Under the pieces are notes generated by a model. The model did not search any database. It was not told the DNA's origin and worked only from the letters and a program-made list of their open reading frames with translations. 64,000 nucleotides of DNA from Nilaparvata lugens. Its lineage: Eukaryota > Arthropoda > Insecta > Hemiptera > Delphacidae. Below, piece after piece: positions 11,329 to 22,876 of this stretch. A program made the position numbers and the translations under genes. Each line of letters begins with the position of its first letter. Position 1 is the first letter of the stretch. The DNA is taken from positions 7,209,974 through 7,273,973 of the forward strand of contig NC_052507.1 of NCBI RefSeq assembly GCF_014356525.2, written 5' to 3'.

Positions 11329-12185
11329 TCAAAGTCCAATTCTCGAAGTCTTAACCATGTCATCAACTGAGGGTAATGCTTCAATTTGATGCCATGGAGT
11401 CTGAGCCACATCAGTCAGGAAGGCGGCTTCATCAAAGTTTTTGAAGTCTCTATAAGTGATAATTTTCTGTTCTGGCTTGGGTATCTTATGGGAAAGTACA
11501 CAGTAGATCAAATCATGTCTAGAAATAGCTGGGACTGAGATTTGGCCTGCTTGAACAACCTCATTGGGATCACTAACAATGAGAAGGTCAATGAGTGTGT
11601 CTGATTCATTAGTATGATGAGTTGGATCGAGGGGTAAAATAGTCATGTTTAGGCATTGGAAAATTGTAGTCAGTTGAAAGTAGTCAAAGTTACGATTCGT
11701 CATGTTCAAGTCGGTGTTCATATCCCCCATAACTAGTATACGGTTATAACAAGGCATAAGAGAAAGCAAGGCATTTTCGAAATCTGTGAAATGACCTATT
11801 TTTGGTGGGCGATAACAGATACCAACGAGTAATTTATCATTACTAGATAAGGATAATTCAAGTAGCATAAACTCTGGTCTGGAACAATACTCTTGTTTAG
11901 ATGTGATTAAAACTTTTGTTTTGATACCATCTTTCACATAAATTGCTACCCCCACAAGCTTTATTAATCTATCATTCCGGAAAAGATTATATCCAGGCAA
12001 TGCAACAAAATTTGATGAAATACTAGGCTTCAAAAATGATTCGGAAATTCCGATTATATTGAAGTCCTGAAAACGGAAGATTGCTCTGAGTTCATCAATG
12101 CAATGTGGCAACTGAGGGATTGGACGTTAAGGTGAGCAGCCTTAAAAAGTTCTTTGAAAGAGTAGAGCTTATTTGCTAGAAACAT
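11329..12185 (-). pseudogene. LINE copy A: AP-endonuclease domain
   Basis: Target-nicking endonuclease of the LINE, which would act at nuclear chromosomal target sites. The frame holds HLNVQSL near its start, then GISESFLKP (catalytic Glu), VMGDMNTDL (Asp/Asn pair) and SRHDLIYC (the S-x-H-D signature). A possible start ATG lies at 12185. A 4-base insertion near 12095 shifts the frame between the first block and the rest. Two compensating small deletions alter the residues before VAIYV relative to copy B. The frame then breaks near 11330. Confidence 0.85.
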
Positions 12186-12190
12186 ACCTG

Positions 12191-12530
12191 CGTCATTATT
12201 ACTATATTGAAATAATCATTCCTACTTGAAGGCGAGCGAGCTGACGTGTCAGTGAGAGGCATCATGGAAGCAGCAGACCAATCGTGAACCGACCTCAGAA
12301 CGACACATGACGGGGGAAATGGGGATGAAACTGATAAAACTTAACCTAAATGAAAAAGTCTCTTGATTCGAGTGCATTCAGTATGCCTTGACAGTTCGGC
12401 TCCCTTCACTATTTAAAGTACTAGTTCAAAATTCACTAAACACAATAAGATGTAGATGTGTGGAGTTCGGTGATGAATAATCCTAATGGTGAATAAGATG
12501 AAGATTGAGGAAGAACTGGTAGTGGGAGAT
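12191..12530. other. Unassigned flank of LINE copy A
   Basis: May include the 5' UTR or host flank of the LINE; the boundary cannot be fixed from this window. No other feature was seen. Confidence 0.35.
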
Positions 12531-12770
12531 CTGGTCCAAGTGGAGATAGAGCGAGTAGGTATCCAGTAGTGGAAGAATCGGGTCCAAGTGGAGGTAGAGC
12601 GAGAAGGAATCCAGTAGTGGAAGATCGAGTCCAAGTGGAGACAGAGAGAGATGGAATCCAGTGGTGGAAAATCGAGTCCAAGTGGAGATAGAGAGAGATG
12701 AAATCCAGTAGTGGAAGATCGTGTTCATGGTGGAGATAGAGCGAAATGGGATCCAGTAACAACTGAAAAA
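12531..12770. repeat. 47-bp minisatellite, five units
   Basis: The marker TCCAAGTGGAG recurs at 12535, 12583, 12630 and 12677, with a degenerate fifth unit near 12724 (period 47-48 bp). Purine-rich on the plus strand. Because 47 is not a multiple of three, similar peptides appear in several minus-strand frames; these are not evidence of a gene. Confidence 0.9.
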
Positions 12771-13599
12771 GAGAAGAAGAAGCCAGCAGAAAAACGAAAA
12801 ATCTTTGAAGAAAGTTATTAATAGAAGAAAGATACATAATACAACTGATAATGAATAATATTCGCATAAAATGAAGAGGAATAGTATGATTTAATGTGGG
12901 AAAGAATCGAATATTATATGGATAAAATATAGTATTATAATATAATATAAGGATATTAGTAGAAGGTAATCAGTTAGAAAGAGAAAAGGTAGAAAGATAA
13001 ATAGATATAGAAAGAGAAATAAACATTTGAACATGCTGGATAGCAAGTGGAAAAATCACAGGGAAAATAATGATAATAATAGGGAAGAGAAGAAGAGAAA
13101 GAAGGAATGTGCACAAATTGCGAAGAACTTATGAAACTGAACTATAGAATAAGAAATAGAACATCGCATTGTGATCTTGAATTAATCAAGGAGAGAAGAA
13201 AAAGAAGAAAAGGAGGAGGAGGAGGAGGAGAATGAGTAGGGGTATGACCAGCAGGATGGGGAAGGAAAAATAGGAAAAAATGAGAGGAAAACGAAAAAAA
13301 GGAGAAAGAAGCAGATTTAGAAGAAGGGAACCTCAAGAATAAAAATAAAACGGGGAAACACAGTACAAAGAAGGCAAAAAATAATGACAATTGAGTCTCC
13401 CTATTCAGATGAGTATAAGCAGAGCAGAGACCACACATGCTATTCATGCGTGTGTGTGTGTGGATGTGCGCGTTTGTGCATGCGGGTGCACTGAATTTGA
13501 CGACGTTCAAACATCACATCATCGAATAAAAAAGAAGTCAGATAAGGAAGGACAACAGAGAGAATAAGAGAATAGAAGAATGATAAGAAGCGAAATACA
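12771..13599. other. Purine-rich unassigned sequence
   Basis: AAAG/GAAG-rich plus strand with a short GT run near 13449-13463. Minus-strand frames are low complexity. No recognised feature. Confidence 0.4.
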
Positions 13600-14398
13600 G
13601 TGCAAGAGTCGGCCAAGCGTTAACAACAGATGGAGCTGCAAATAGAGTGGGAGAGAGAGCAAGAGAATAGAGTTAGAGAGAGTTAGCAATGGAGTGAGAG
13701 AGACCAAGCAAATGGTATGAGAGAGACCATGCAAATGGACAAATGGAGTGAGAGAGACCAAGCAAATGGACAAATGGAGTGAGAGAGAGACCAAGCAAAT
13801 GGACAAATGGAGTGAGAGAGAGACCAAGAAAATAGAGCGAGAGACCAAGCAAATATATCAGATTAGATTACTTTATTTATGTATGTTATAATAATTACTG
13901 GCTTAAACACTAATTACATTAAATGACGATAATGCTAGTTATTTAAAGAATTTCACAAATTATAAATAATTAATCAATAAGAATGAAGATTGAATGCAAT
14001 TAAAATAACCATAATATAATAATGTGATGTAACTTCATAAATCGGCGGTGCTTCAACAAATAATTGTCGATTCTCTACGAAGGATATAAAATATCCTTCC
14101 CATTAACACACGACCGGGAGAGACCAAAAAATGGAGTGGGAGAGACCAAGGAAATGAAGTGAGATAGACCAAGAAAATACAGTGAGAGAGAGAGAGAGTG
14201 ATCAAATGGAGTGAGATAGACCAGGAAAATAGAGTTAGAGAGAGAGAGTGCCAGGTGAGTGAGAGAGACCAAGCAAATGGAGTGAGAGAGACCAAAAAAA
14301 TGGAGTGAGAGAGGCCAAGCAAATAGAGTGAGAGAGAGCAAGAAAATACAGTGAGAGAGGGTGAGCAAATGGAGTGAGATATACCAAGAAAATAGAGT

Positions 14399-14441
<43 letters not shown>

Positions 14442-14830
14442 CCAGGTGAGTGAGAGAGACCAAGCAAATGGAGTGAGAGAGACCAAGCAAATAGAGTGAG
14501 AGATAGCAAGCAAATAGAGTAAGAGAGGGAGCAAGCAAATATAGTGAGAGAGACCTAGCAAATGAAGTGTTATAAACCAAGAAATAGAGTGAGAGTGAGA
14601 GAGAGAGCAAATGGAGTGAGATAGACCAAGAAAATAGAGTTAGAGAGAGAGAGAGAGAGAGCGAGAGAGCAAATAGAGTGAGAGAGACCAAGCAAATAGA
14701 GTGAGAGAGCAAGCAAATAGAGTGAGAGAGAGCAAGCAAATGAAAAGATAGACCAAGCAAATAGAGTAAGAGAAACCAAGCAAATAGAGTGAGAGAGACC
14801 AAGAAAATAGAGTGAGAGAGAGCAAGCTAG
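13600..14830. repeat. GAGA minisatellite array split by a LINE tail
   Basis: Irregular tandem units of about 24-35 bp built on GAGTGAGAGAGACCAAGCAA. The array is interrupted at 13857-14117 by a LINE 3' fragment and resumes afterwards. Minus-strand reading frames of 81-144 codons across it repeat Leu/Ser/His-rich peptides and are artefacts of the repeat. Confidence 0.88.
13857..14117 (-). mobile_element. LINE 3'-domain fragment, subfamily 2, inside GA array
   Basis: Minus-strand order: a GGGAAGGATATTTTATATCC hairpin (complete stem GAAGGATAT/ATATCCTTC), a second hairpin CGACAATTATTTGTTG, AAGCACCGCCGATTTATG, then an AT-rich body ending near 13857. Homologous to the 3' end of LINE A/B but diverged. 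Inserted inside the GAGA minisatellite. Confidence 0.7.
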
Positions 14831-15248
14831 TGCGCGATCTTGCGCGTAATAACGTGCGGTCGTCCTTTCTATTTGCATATGGGATGTTGTAGGGTGAGCG
14901 AAAGAGGGACCAGAAAAGGGTACCACTGTAGAAGGGGATGCAAACCAGGGGGGACCTGAAGATAAAACCCAAACCTCAAGCCCCTCCTACCTCTCGCTCC
15001 GACAACGTCCTCTCTGCTAACAAAAGTGTAGGTCTGTAATTCTCTTACGAATTTTAAGTATGTTCTGCTCAACTGAAACCTCTCTCAGTTGAGAAACCTC
15101 ACTCAGTATCCATTTCTCTTTTTTGATAGAATTGTTCATTCACAAATCACAATGAGTAACTCGTTACTTTGAGTAACTCAATGTTGGTTATCGAGAGTAA
15201 CTCGTTCATTGAGAATGAACAAGTCAATGAGTACTGGGTATTATTACG
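14831..15248. other. Unassigned sequence
   Basis: Contains a C-rich patch (14955-15000) and GAGTAACTC repeats near 15160-15200. No gene or element was recognised. Confidence 0.4.
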
Positions 15249-16270
15249 AGTAGTTCTGTGAACAGTAGACCTCACGCAGTTTTCTCATCCACAATATCTG
15301 ATTACACCTGTTCTAGTTGATTCAGTTGAATCACAATTCGCAGTTGAATCATAATTTACTCTTAAAAACTGTTATTTGTTTTCTCCAAGAACAAAAACTC
15401 ACTTATGTTAATAAACTCAGTTCACGTTTGAATTTGTATCCCATATGATAATTTATCCATCTGATAAAACTATTTTAAAATAATTATATTTAAAAAATAG
15501 AATAATATGGATAATTCTATAGTCTGATTAATCCTATCTTCAAAGTAGATGATTATAAAAGTTAGTAGACAGAAGGTTGGTCACTCATCTATAGTATTTT
15601 AAGGTGCGTACAGACTGTCGCTCTGCTCCGCAACCGAACGTCACTCCAGCAGAGCGATTGATGATCGACCGGCGAGCAACAGTGGTTCGACCGGGGAACG
15701 CGAGAAGATCTAACATCTTCCATAACGTTCATGATGGGTGCGTGGGCGGTGCGACTGTGGTTCGATGGTGGTACGAGGGCGGTACGAGGGCGGAACGAGG
15801 GCGGAACGAGGGCGGAACGAGGGAGGAGCGTGCTGGGTGCTGGTTGGAAGCGCGAATATGTGTACGCAGCTTTAGTTGAAATGCAATTGGAGTGGGGAAC
15901 TGTAGCCGTGACGTAGGCTGTAGTACAGAGTAGGCAGAATATCGCATTCTTGAAAATCATACGGTGATGTATAGTCAAATTATATAACACAAACACATTC
16001 TGACATGCAAGCTTTCTGTTTCTGTCTACTGACGTTGGATGATTATATAGTGATATCAGAGTATGGAGGAATTCCTTTTCATTTAACCCTTAAAATGCAA
16101 AGTTTAAAAAAACCTAAAAAAATCTCTACATTAACGCGCAGTTGAAAAAGGAATATTCCTGCCGAATCTCATCGAATTCTATCAACGCGTATGGCCGTAA
16201 TCTCGTAACATACAGACAGACAGAAGACCATCCGAGTTAAAACATAGGCCTCACTACGTTCAGTCAATTT
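15249..16270 (+). repeat. Interspersed repeat family B, copy 2
   Basis: Begins with GAGTAGTTCTGTGAACAGTA and shares its body with 60051-60820, including CAAAAACTCACTTATGTTAA. It ends with CCTCACTACGTTCAGTCA near 16270. It is split by the MITE at 15602-15871. No coding. Confidence 0.65.
15599..15874. mobile_element. GC-rich PIF/Harbinger-type MITE with TTA duplication
   Basis: The body is 15602-15871 (270 bp). The ends are AGGTGCGTACA and, in reverse, AGCTGCGTACA, flanked by TTA at 15599-15601 and 15872-15874. A TTA duplication is characteristic of PIF/Harbinger. The interior is unusually GC-rich and holds a 12-bp tandem repeat (GAGGGCGGAACG type, about 15774-15825). Overlapping frames on both strands here are composition artefacts. 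Confidence 0.7.
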
Positions 16271-16617
16271 TTATTATTATTGATAAGGGTACATTTTGTG
16301 GAAGTGAAGAAAATGGTTATCGTCTTCTTCTTTAGCTTCATTCATTTGATTGGTAGGCATCTTTCCATCAATTTCTCTCCAGAGCTGTACTTTCCAGTTG
16401 AATGTAGCTCTGGATCTCTAAATCTTTGGTAACTTGCTTCAGATATTGTACCTGGAGTTTTTTTGTTTGTTTGTTTGATTTTAATAGCTTCCTAGAGACT
16501 CTTATAGAGTCTTCAGAGAGGCTTCCACGAGATATATCATGGTTATCATAATTATGGTGATAATTATAATTATAGTGGAGGTAAATTGGATTATACCATT
16601 CATTTTTCTCCAATGAT
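16271..16617. other. Unassigned sequence
   Basis: AT-rich with a small ATAATTATAATTAT palindrome near 16555. No gene seen. Confidence 0.35.
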
Positions 16618-18178
16618 TTAGGGTAACCGTCCACTGGAACCGTATTCAACCGATCCGTTCGGCCGTTCGATCGGTCGAATCTGCTGGCCGTCAACTCGGC
16701 CGAATATGGTCGTCCATTGGAACCGATTTCGTCAGTCCAGTTCTGTAGTTGGCTGGTTGCCAAAAAGTGAAGTGGCAAGCTAGTTAGTAAGGAAAATTAT
16801 ACGTCTGTGAAGTTTGCGCGGATGTGTGTTTACAAAGATGGTGTGTTTAAAATCTTTGTGTGTTTACAAAGATTCCATACATCGAATGGATTTCGATGAG
16901 ATTATGCTACTTGAAAGTACCTACTAAATATCAATCATATATCTATTCATTACATTCCACAATAACAATATCTATATTATAACATAATTATTTCTACTTT
17001 CTAATTCCACATCAGTAGAATTTTCTACATTTTTCCACTTGAATTCAGTTTTTCCTCTCAGTTTTTTGTTGTTAGATACAAATGGATTAACTCATAATTT
17101 CTCTAACACATTGAAATAACTGTTCAATTCACAGGTATCCATTCATTTATTCATATCAACATACAAAAATCATTATTGAATATTTATTTATTAACTAAAT
17201 ATCAACAAAAGTAGAAGTACTTCATCCTAAAAACTTAAAATTATATCTTTTGATGACTTTGGATGAACACTATGACAAAATATCATAGAGTATGATGACA
17301 TGTTGAATTTCATTCTCAGCCATCATTGAAATAGAACAATGCTTGTAAAAATAGTACTTCACGTAACAAGTCCGGTAACGATAATTACCGCATAAGTATG
17401 ATTGTTTCTGTCCTAAACGTAGTTGAGGGCAGCATTATCATACGAATGCGGTAATACTTTACCGTAAAAGTAATGTACAATATTTCTTGTTATACTTATC
17501 TGAGAAAGAATAATATTGCTGTGAGAAGCAGTTCATTACCTGCTGCTGCTCGAGCTACTGCATTCTATAAACATGACCTAGCCCGTAGCGCCCAGTTCAT
17601 AACAGACAGACCCTTCGAGCTCAAATAAAATAATAAAGGCCTAAATTATACGATTTCAGATGAGTTCTTATAACTTGAAACTCCTTAAATGAGTTCTTTA
17701 ATATTTGAGTTAGTATATTAATTACTCAGATGTTATTAGGACTCAGTAGAGTCCTAACATACTCAACTGTAAAGAGAACATTTATGATCTCTTCACAGTA
17801 TAGTATGCTGTAATGAAAATCACATGTTTTCTTGCTTTGCAAACAGCTGTTTACCGGCTTGATTTAAAGTATGACAAAAACATCTTTATGACACAGAACA
17901 ACTTCAAAAAACAAACAAGACTCTGGAACAATTTTAGGTTGGGAGCACTAGTTTTTGTCTCAGCTCGACTAACTAGTTCGGCCGGATAGAACCGGAAAAT
18001 CCCATTCAATTCGGATCGAAAAATTGATCGGCAGGAGACGGCAGTGCACGGCCATATGAACCTGTTGCAATGGACGAGCATCTATTCCTTTCTTTGTTGG
18101 GGGATCGTTCGGACGTGTTCGGTAGTTCTCGGTCGATCTAGTTTGGACGAAATCGGTTCCAGTGGACGGCCCAGCGTT
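16618..18178. mobile_element. Candidate Harbinger-type TIR element containing family C
   Basis: CCGTCCACTGGAACCG occurs near the left end (16627) and, inverted, near the right end (18158-18173). TTA is found at both flanks (16618-16620 and about 18176-18178). The left end has a second related block at 16698-16720. The ends are GC-rich with CGATCG-type palindromes. Interior 17341-17870 is a copy of repeat family C. No transposase was found. Boundaries are less certain than for the other TTA elements. Confidence 0.5.
17341..17870 (+). repeat. Interspersed repeat family C, copy 1
   Basis: Shared with 46540-47095 (opposite strand) and in part with 6880-7190. Marker blocks are GCATTCTATAAACATGACCT and GTTTACCGGCTTGATTTA. 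The left part, about 17355-17475, is an imperfect palindrome around CGGTAA/TTACCG. No coding. Confidence 0.65.
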
Positions 18179-18862
18179 ATATTTTTCTTAACAGGTGTAA
18201 CTCACAAAACATGGCATAACATAATATTTATTCAAATTTATTCATTGATTCGTGGACAGAATCACAAATCATATAAATATGATTAGGAAGGAACAACAGG
18301 CTTGGCCCAAATCTATTCCATTCCAAAATTTTGATAAATCAATAAAATGTCCAAAAAATAGGTTATGTTTCTACTGTTAAACGTTCAGAACTGTATATAT
18401 ATATCTAGAACTGTTTTATACTATATTAGTGAATGCATTTCAAAATTCAAGAGAGTTGAAGAAAAATGCATCAGTTCTGTTTCAGTTTAATAATCCTATT
18501 CCTTTAGCATCAAACCCAGGATAAACTTTGCTACTTCCAAACGATCCACGTCTCAGTATAATTCAATCATTCATGAAGCTGGAAAAGAACAACAGTATAA
18601 AACGAACATTTCCCAAGTTCATTCATACTGGAAACTGTCAGGGTACACGATTGAAGCATTTTGAAGCCCCTGAAAAGAACTATAAGTCTGGGACTTGGAG
18701 AGGGTGAGATAGCACTTGAGTTGTTTTATGTGTGGAGAGGGTGCAATCTCCAATTTGTGACGTCACGTGCGGGAAAAATGTTCCGGTTTTAATCAAAGTT
18801 TACAAACTGCAATAAGGGTGCGCGTCTCGTGTGTCACCAGATTCCCAAACGTCTGCTAAAAT
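18179..18862. other. Unassigned, largely single-copy-looking sequence
   Basis: Contains a short CpG-bearing patch near 18757-18780 (GACGTCACGTGCGGG). No frame or repeat match. It could be ordinary intergenic DNA. Confidence 0.35.
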
Positions 18863-19085
18863 GAGATAACAGACATACTTCTACTTCTGTTGGAGTGAGA
18901 TAACAAATCTACCTTTCCTACTGTGGAAAGAGATAACAAATCTTCTCTTCTTGATGTGGGAACGAGATAACAAAATCTACCTTTCCTACTGAGGAAAGAG
19001 ATAACAAATCTTCTCCTCTTGATGTGGGAACAAGATAACAAATCTACTTCTCCTCCAGGTAGAATGAGACAACAAATCTACGTCT
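18863..19085. repeat. 34-bp minisatellite with alternating 68-bp order
   Basis: GAGATAAC-type starts lie at 18863, 18897, 18930, 18964, 18998, 19032 and 19066 (spacing 33-34). Central units alternate between a CTACCTTTCCTACTG type and a CTTCTC-TTGATGTGGG type, giving a 68-bp higher-order unit. Confidence 0.9.
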
Positions 19086-19440
19086 CCTCACAACTGCATA
19101 GCAGACAAACCATCAACTGCTCAGGAATGTGAGTCTTGTTGTCTGCCGACAACCAATTGGTATTTTTCTTACCGACATTCTTCTCTTTCAAGGCAGTTTC
19201 ACTCAAAACTGTCAACATTATTTGTGTGGGGAGAGTTGGTGTTATTTATAAGCGATGCTGACATTAGCTGACAGTGAAATCCACTTTGCTCCTGTTTTTT
19301 GTCTTGTGGAAAATTCCTTCGGTTCAGTTGAGTCTGTCTTCTGACTTTCCGGGTGATTTTCAGTTGTCAGCACTTGATGAAAAACTGAGGACTCAATTTA
19401 TGGATTTGATCATTCAATTTTAAATATATACACATATATA
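19086..19440. other. Unassigned sequence
   Basis: No feature recognised. Confidence 0.35.
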
Positions 19441-20640
19441 ATTTGTATATATTATTGATATCATGTATTAACACTTATCATTGCAGACCGGGTGTAACAG
19501 AGGAATTTCAAGTTTATCCTACTAAATTTTCATTGATCAGAAGACAGCTAATTCACACAAGTAGTAAACTAATCAATAAAATACCTTTTGTCTTAGATTT
19601 CAAAATAAGTAAAAAGAACGGGAATAAGTGGATTAAGAGGGAATAGGGTAAAGTGTTGTGTTTCTTTTCTGGCTCAAAATTTTGCAAAATTACTCAAAAA
19701 TTTTCATTTGAGTGAAATATTTTTGTTTTTAATCAGTTTTTAAATATCAAAATTCAAAATTTTTAGTTTAGTCATTAGTTTTGAAGTGGAAATTGGACTT
19801 TTTGAAGTGAAAGTGAAATCTTAACCTTATTCTTTTTGAAACTTTTATTTGTAAAAATTTGGGAGAAGACAGTTTTGGGCTATGCCTGTTGTCTTCTCCC
19901 AATCATAATTATTATAATTATAATCTGTAATGCCAATGAAATAAAAAAATAAATATTTCTTTACCTTAAATAATAGCAATTTAATTTTGATTCTTTTATT
20001 TTCATTTTATAGTATTTTCTCTGCACAATATTTGGTAGATTTGCTATGAATATGCTGTTATAAAGTTTCTATTGTAATTATTATTTAAATTAAACCTAAA
20101 TTTTCCTGAATTATTTCAAAATATTATGTTTTTTTACTGGTTTGCAACTCTCACCAGTGCCAGTGGGCAAAGATTTTATTTAATATTTTATTTTAATTTA
20201 TATGCTGATAGTGAATGTTTTTGTGATTTTTCTGGCTTCAAATTTATCAAGTTTTTGCTGGTGACGCCTAGATTTTATATTTTATTTTAATTTATATGCT
20301 GATAGTGAATGTTTTTGTGATTTTTCTGGCATGAAATTTATCAAGTTTTTCAATATTTTTGAATTTATTAATGCATTTTCAAGTGTAATAATAATTTGTT
20401 TCATCTTTCTGATCAACCGAGATACAAAATTTTTAGTGTAATGAATATTTGGACTGTAAATTTTTGTGATCTTTATAAAAGTGTTTTCATAACCTCATTT
20501 GGACTATTTTTATCAAAATTGGGGAGAGGAACAGTTTTGGGTTTATCCTGTTGATTCTCTCCCAATCATTAATTTGATGTTGTGATTAAGGAATGTAATA
20601 AATGTAATGTAATGTAATTTTATTCAAGTATATGTATGAG
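19441..20640 (+). mobile_element. LINE 3' end: short C-terminal frame and stem-loop UTR
   Basis: A 67-codon frame (19443-19646) resembles the very end of LINE ORF2 proteins (SLIRRQLIHTSSKLINKIP), but weakly. A UTR follows with two strong stem-loops: 19861-19900 (GGGAGAAGAC/GTCTTCTCCC) and 20521-20563 (GGGGAGAG/CTCTCCC). A 94-bp tandem duplication starts at 20195 and 20289, and a TAATG tail lies at 20593-20620. The two stem-loops suggest two LINE 3' ends in tandem. Confidence 0.5.
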
Positions 20641-21075
20641 TAATTATGTTTATTTAATGATATGTCATATTATAAAGAGTTTGTAATATGTTTTGAATAT
20701 TCTAATTTGCAATTGGCAATATAGTGAGGTCCACGTTATTTATTCAATCATTCAGAATTACACAACTTTCAGAAGAGTACCACAGGTATAATAGCATTGT
20801 TTGATTAGCAATTGTATTGTTATCCTTGTCTATCATTCAACAAAGCAAATAGCGCTATATCTCTCTGGCTTTGCTCTGTTGCCAGTTTTTTAACAATGTA
20901 GGAATATGATTATTTAACAGTTTAACAGAATATTCAATATTGATTACGAAATCATCGAAAAATATAATTTCTTGCTTGAAAGAATATAATTGGATGCTAG
21001 AATATTGGATAGAATATATGAGGATGCCAGAAAAAGGAAAGAGGTGGGAGTACATATGAGAGGAGAGAAATGAGA
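20641..21075. other. Short repeat match and unassigned sequence
   Basis: The block 20750-20800 (CAGAATTACACAACTTTC) matches 63540-63590 and probably represents minus-strand LINE 3' debris. The remainder is unassigned. Confidence 0.4.
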
Positions 21076-22115
21076 GTAGTAGAAGAAGAATAAGAAGAAG
21101 AAGAAGAAGAAGAAGAGAAGAGAAGAAGATGAGAGAAGAAAAGGAGAAGAAGAAGAAGAAGAAGGAGTAGAAGAAGAAGGAAGAAGAAGAAGAAGAAGAA
21201 GAAGAAGAAGAAGAAGAAGAAGAAGAAGAAGAAGAGAAGAGAAGACGAAGAAGAAGAAGACGAAGAAGAAGAAGAAGAAGAAGAAGAGAAGAAGAAGAAG
21301 AAGGAGGAGAAGAAGAATAAGAAGGAGGAGCAGAAGAAGGAGAAGAAGAAGGAGAGAGAAGAAGAAAAGAAGCAAGAATAAGAAGAAGAATAGGAAGAAG
21401 AAGAAAAAGAAGAAGAAAAAGAAGAAGAAGAAGAAGAAGAAGACGAACGGAGAAGAAGAGAAGAAGAAGAAGAAGCAGAAGAAGAAGAAGAAAAATAAGA
21501 AAAAGAAGACGAAGAAGAAGAAGAAAAGAAGAAGAAGAAGAAGAGAAGAAGAAGAAGAAGAAGAAACGAAGAAGAAGAAGAAGAGAAGAAGAAGAAGAGA
21601 AAAGAAGAAGAAGAAGAAGAAGAAGAGAAGAAGAAGAAGAAGAAGAGAAGAAGAAGAAGAAGAAGAAGAAGAAGAGAAAAGAAGAAGAAGAAGAAGAAAA
21701 GTAAAGAAGAAGAAGAAGGAGAAGAAGAGAAGGAAGAAGAAGAAGAAGAGAAGAGAGAAGAAGAAGAAGAAGAAGAAGAAGAAGAAGAAGAAGAAGAAGA
21801 AGAAGAAGAAGAAGAAGAAGGAGGAGGAGAAGAAGAAGGAGAAGAAGAAGAAGAAGAGAAGGAGAAGAAGAAGAAGAAGAAGAAGAAGAAGAAGGAGAAG
21901 AAGAAGAAGAAGAAGAAGAAGAAGAAGAAGAAGAAGAAGGAGGAGGAGGAGGAGGAGGAGGAGTAGAAGAACAAGAAGAAGAAGAAGAAGAAGAAGAAGA
22001 AGAAGAAGAAGAAGAAGAAGAAGAAGAAGAAAAATAAGACAGGATAAGGAGAAGAAAAAGAAGAAGAAGAAGAAGAAGATGAAGAAGAAAAAGAAGAAGT
22101 AGAAGAAGCGAGAAG
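21076..22115. repeat. About 1 kb GAA repeat
   Basis: Nearly uninterrupted purine on the plus strand: GAA triplets with scattered GAG, GGA, CGA and A insertions. The longest minus-strand frame (325 codons of Ser/Phe/Leu) is an artefact. The mirror-symmetric polypurine composition is the kind known to form triplex (H-DNA). Confidence 0.97.
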
Positions 22116-22485
22116 TAGGAGAAGTAGCGGAATAATGAACCTACCGATGGTGATTAATGATTAGCAATATTCACTTCAAACCTCTGTCAGCAGTAGTTTA
22201 ACGGGAGTCATTGATGTTATCCATAAGTAATGGTGACGGTTGAAAGTGATTCAAACTGCAGTTCGTTCATTGAGTCCGCGACCCATTCAAGAGTATTGAA
22301 GCCGCCAAACGCTAATGTTGTCCTGCGATCATTTCTATTCACATCGACTTTTGATTTATCGACTCTATGGGTTTGGTGAACGCCTCCCGAAATCCCTCCC
22401 CCCTCCACACCTCTCCCTTACCACCTCCATAAACCGCAGTTAATAGAGGTAGAGGGTGGACAGAGTCCATGTAATAAAAGCCCAG
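22116..22485. other. Unassigned sequence
   Basis: A higher-GC patch at 22200-22440 with a short minus-strand frame of no recognisable family. No clear feature. Confidence 0.35.
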
Positions 22486-22590
22486 CAGTCATTTTTTTAC
22501 TTTCCTTGCCCTATTACCATAGGTAAGGGAAGTATTGCTTTTCGAAAAAAATTAAGGTACCCCAATTTCTAAATTTCTATACGTTTCAAG
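22486..22590 (-). mobile_element. Helentron-like (HINE/DINE-1-type) 3' end fragment
   Basis: About 105 bp identical in type to the 3' end of the complete copy at 22881-23737: TTACTTTCCTTGCCCTATTA, then a small palindrome and the AAGGTACCCCAATTTC block. It stops exactly where a hAT fragment begins. Confidence 0.65.
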
Positions 22591-22876
22591 TAGGGATGGG
22601 TATCGATACATCGATGTTTAAAAACATCGATGTTTCAACATCAAACATCGATGTTACTGTTCGATGTTTTTCACTTATCGATGGTTTTACCTAGATATCG
22701 GTCATCCGATGTTTTTCCCAACTAAAATGAATTTTTCATTTAGGCTCTCTGTATTTTTATGTGAGACTGTTGAATACTCTTGAAGATTTGCATAGCTTCT
22801 GTAGTTCTTGTCGAGGTTAGATACTTATTTAGAATTAATTAAGATGTCGGATTCTTCGTTTCTTAGGAAGAAACAG
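22591..22876 (+). mobile_element. hAT element, 5' fragment
   Basis: Begins with TAGGGATGGGTATCGATAC, the same terminus as the complete hAT at 57220-58419, and follows it for about 286 bp through the AGGAAGAAA block. It is then cut by the Helentron-like element. The right half and the second target duplication are missing. Confidence 0.75.

Larger units (their letters stand above)
8683..12190 (-). mobile_element. LINE copy A, near full-length ORF2, 3' tail (CAAT)n
   Basis: Non-LTR retrotransposon on the minus strand. In order it has an AP-endonuclease, reverse transcriptase, a C-terminal region, a 3' UTR of about 670 bp and a tail of CAAT repeats instead of poly(A). By eye it is about 98 percent identical to LINE copy B (35735-39340, opposite strand). 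The 5' limit is near 12190, where similarity to copy B ends; copy A may extend further. Endonuclease and RT motifs suggest the Jockey/CR1 group. Several small indels break the frame. Confidence 0.9.

Noticed and set aside
12413..14972. Many minus-strand frames with Leu/Ser/His-rich repeats
   Set aside because: They follow minisatellite units of 47 bp and about 24-35 bp, appear in several frames, and have no conserved domain.
15589..15996. Overlapping frames on both strands with Arg/Gly-rich repeats
   Set aside because: They lie in a GC-rich MITE with a 12-bp tandem repeat; composition keeps all frames open.
18863..19085. CRISPR-like array of 34-bp repeats
   Set aside because: Units are contiguous with no unique spacers, and the organism appears eukaryotic.
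20997..21974. 325-codon minus-strand frame, and similar long frames at 26841-27812, 58690-59428, 8317-8743 and 818-1084
   Set aside because: They are translations of GAA/TTC simple repeats: only Ser/Phe/Leu or Arg/Glu/Lys runs, open on both strands.
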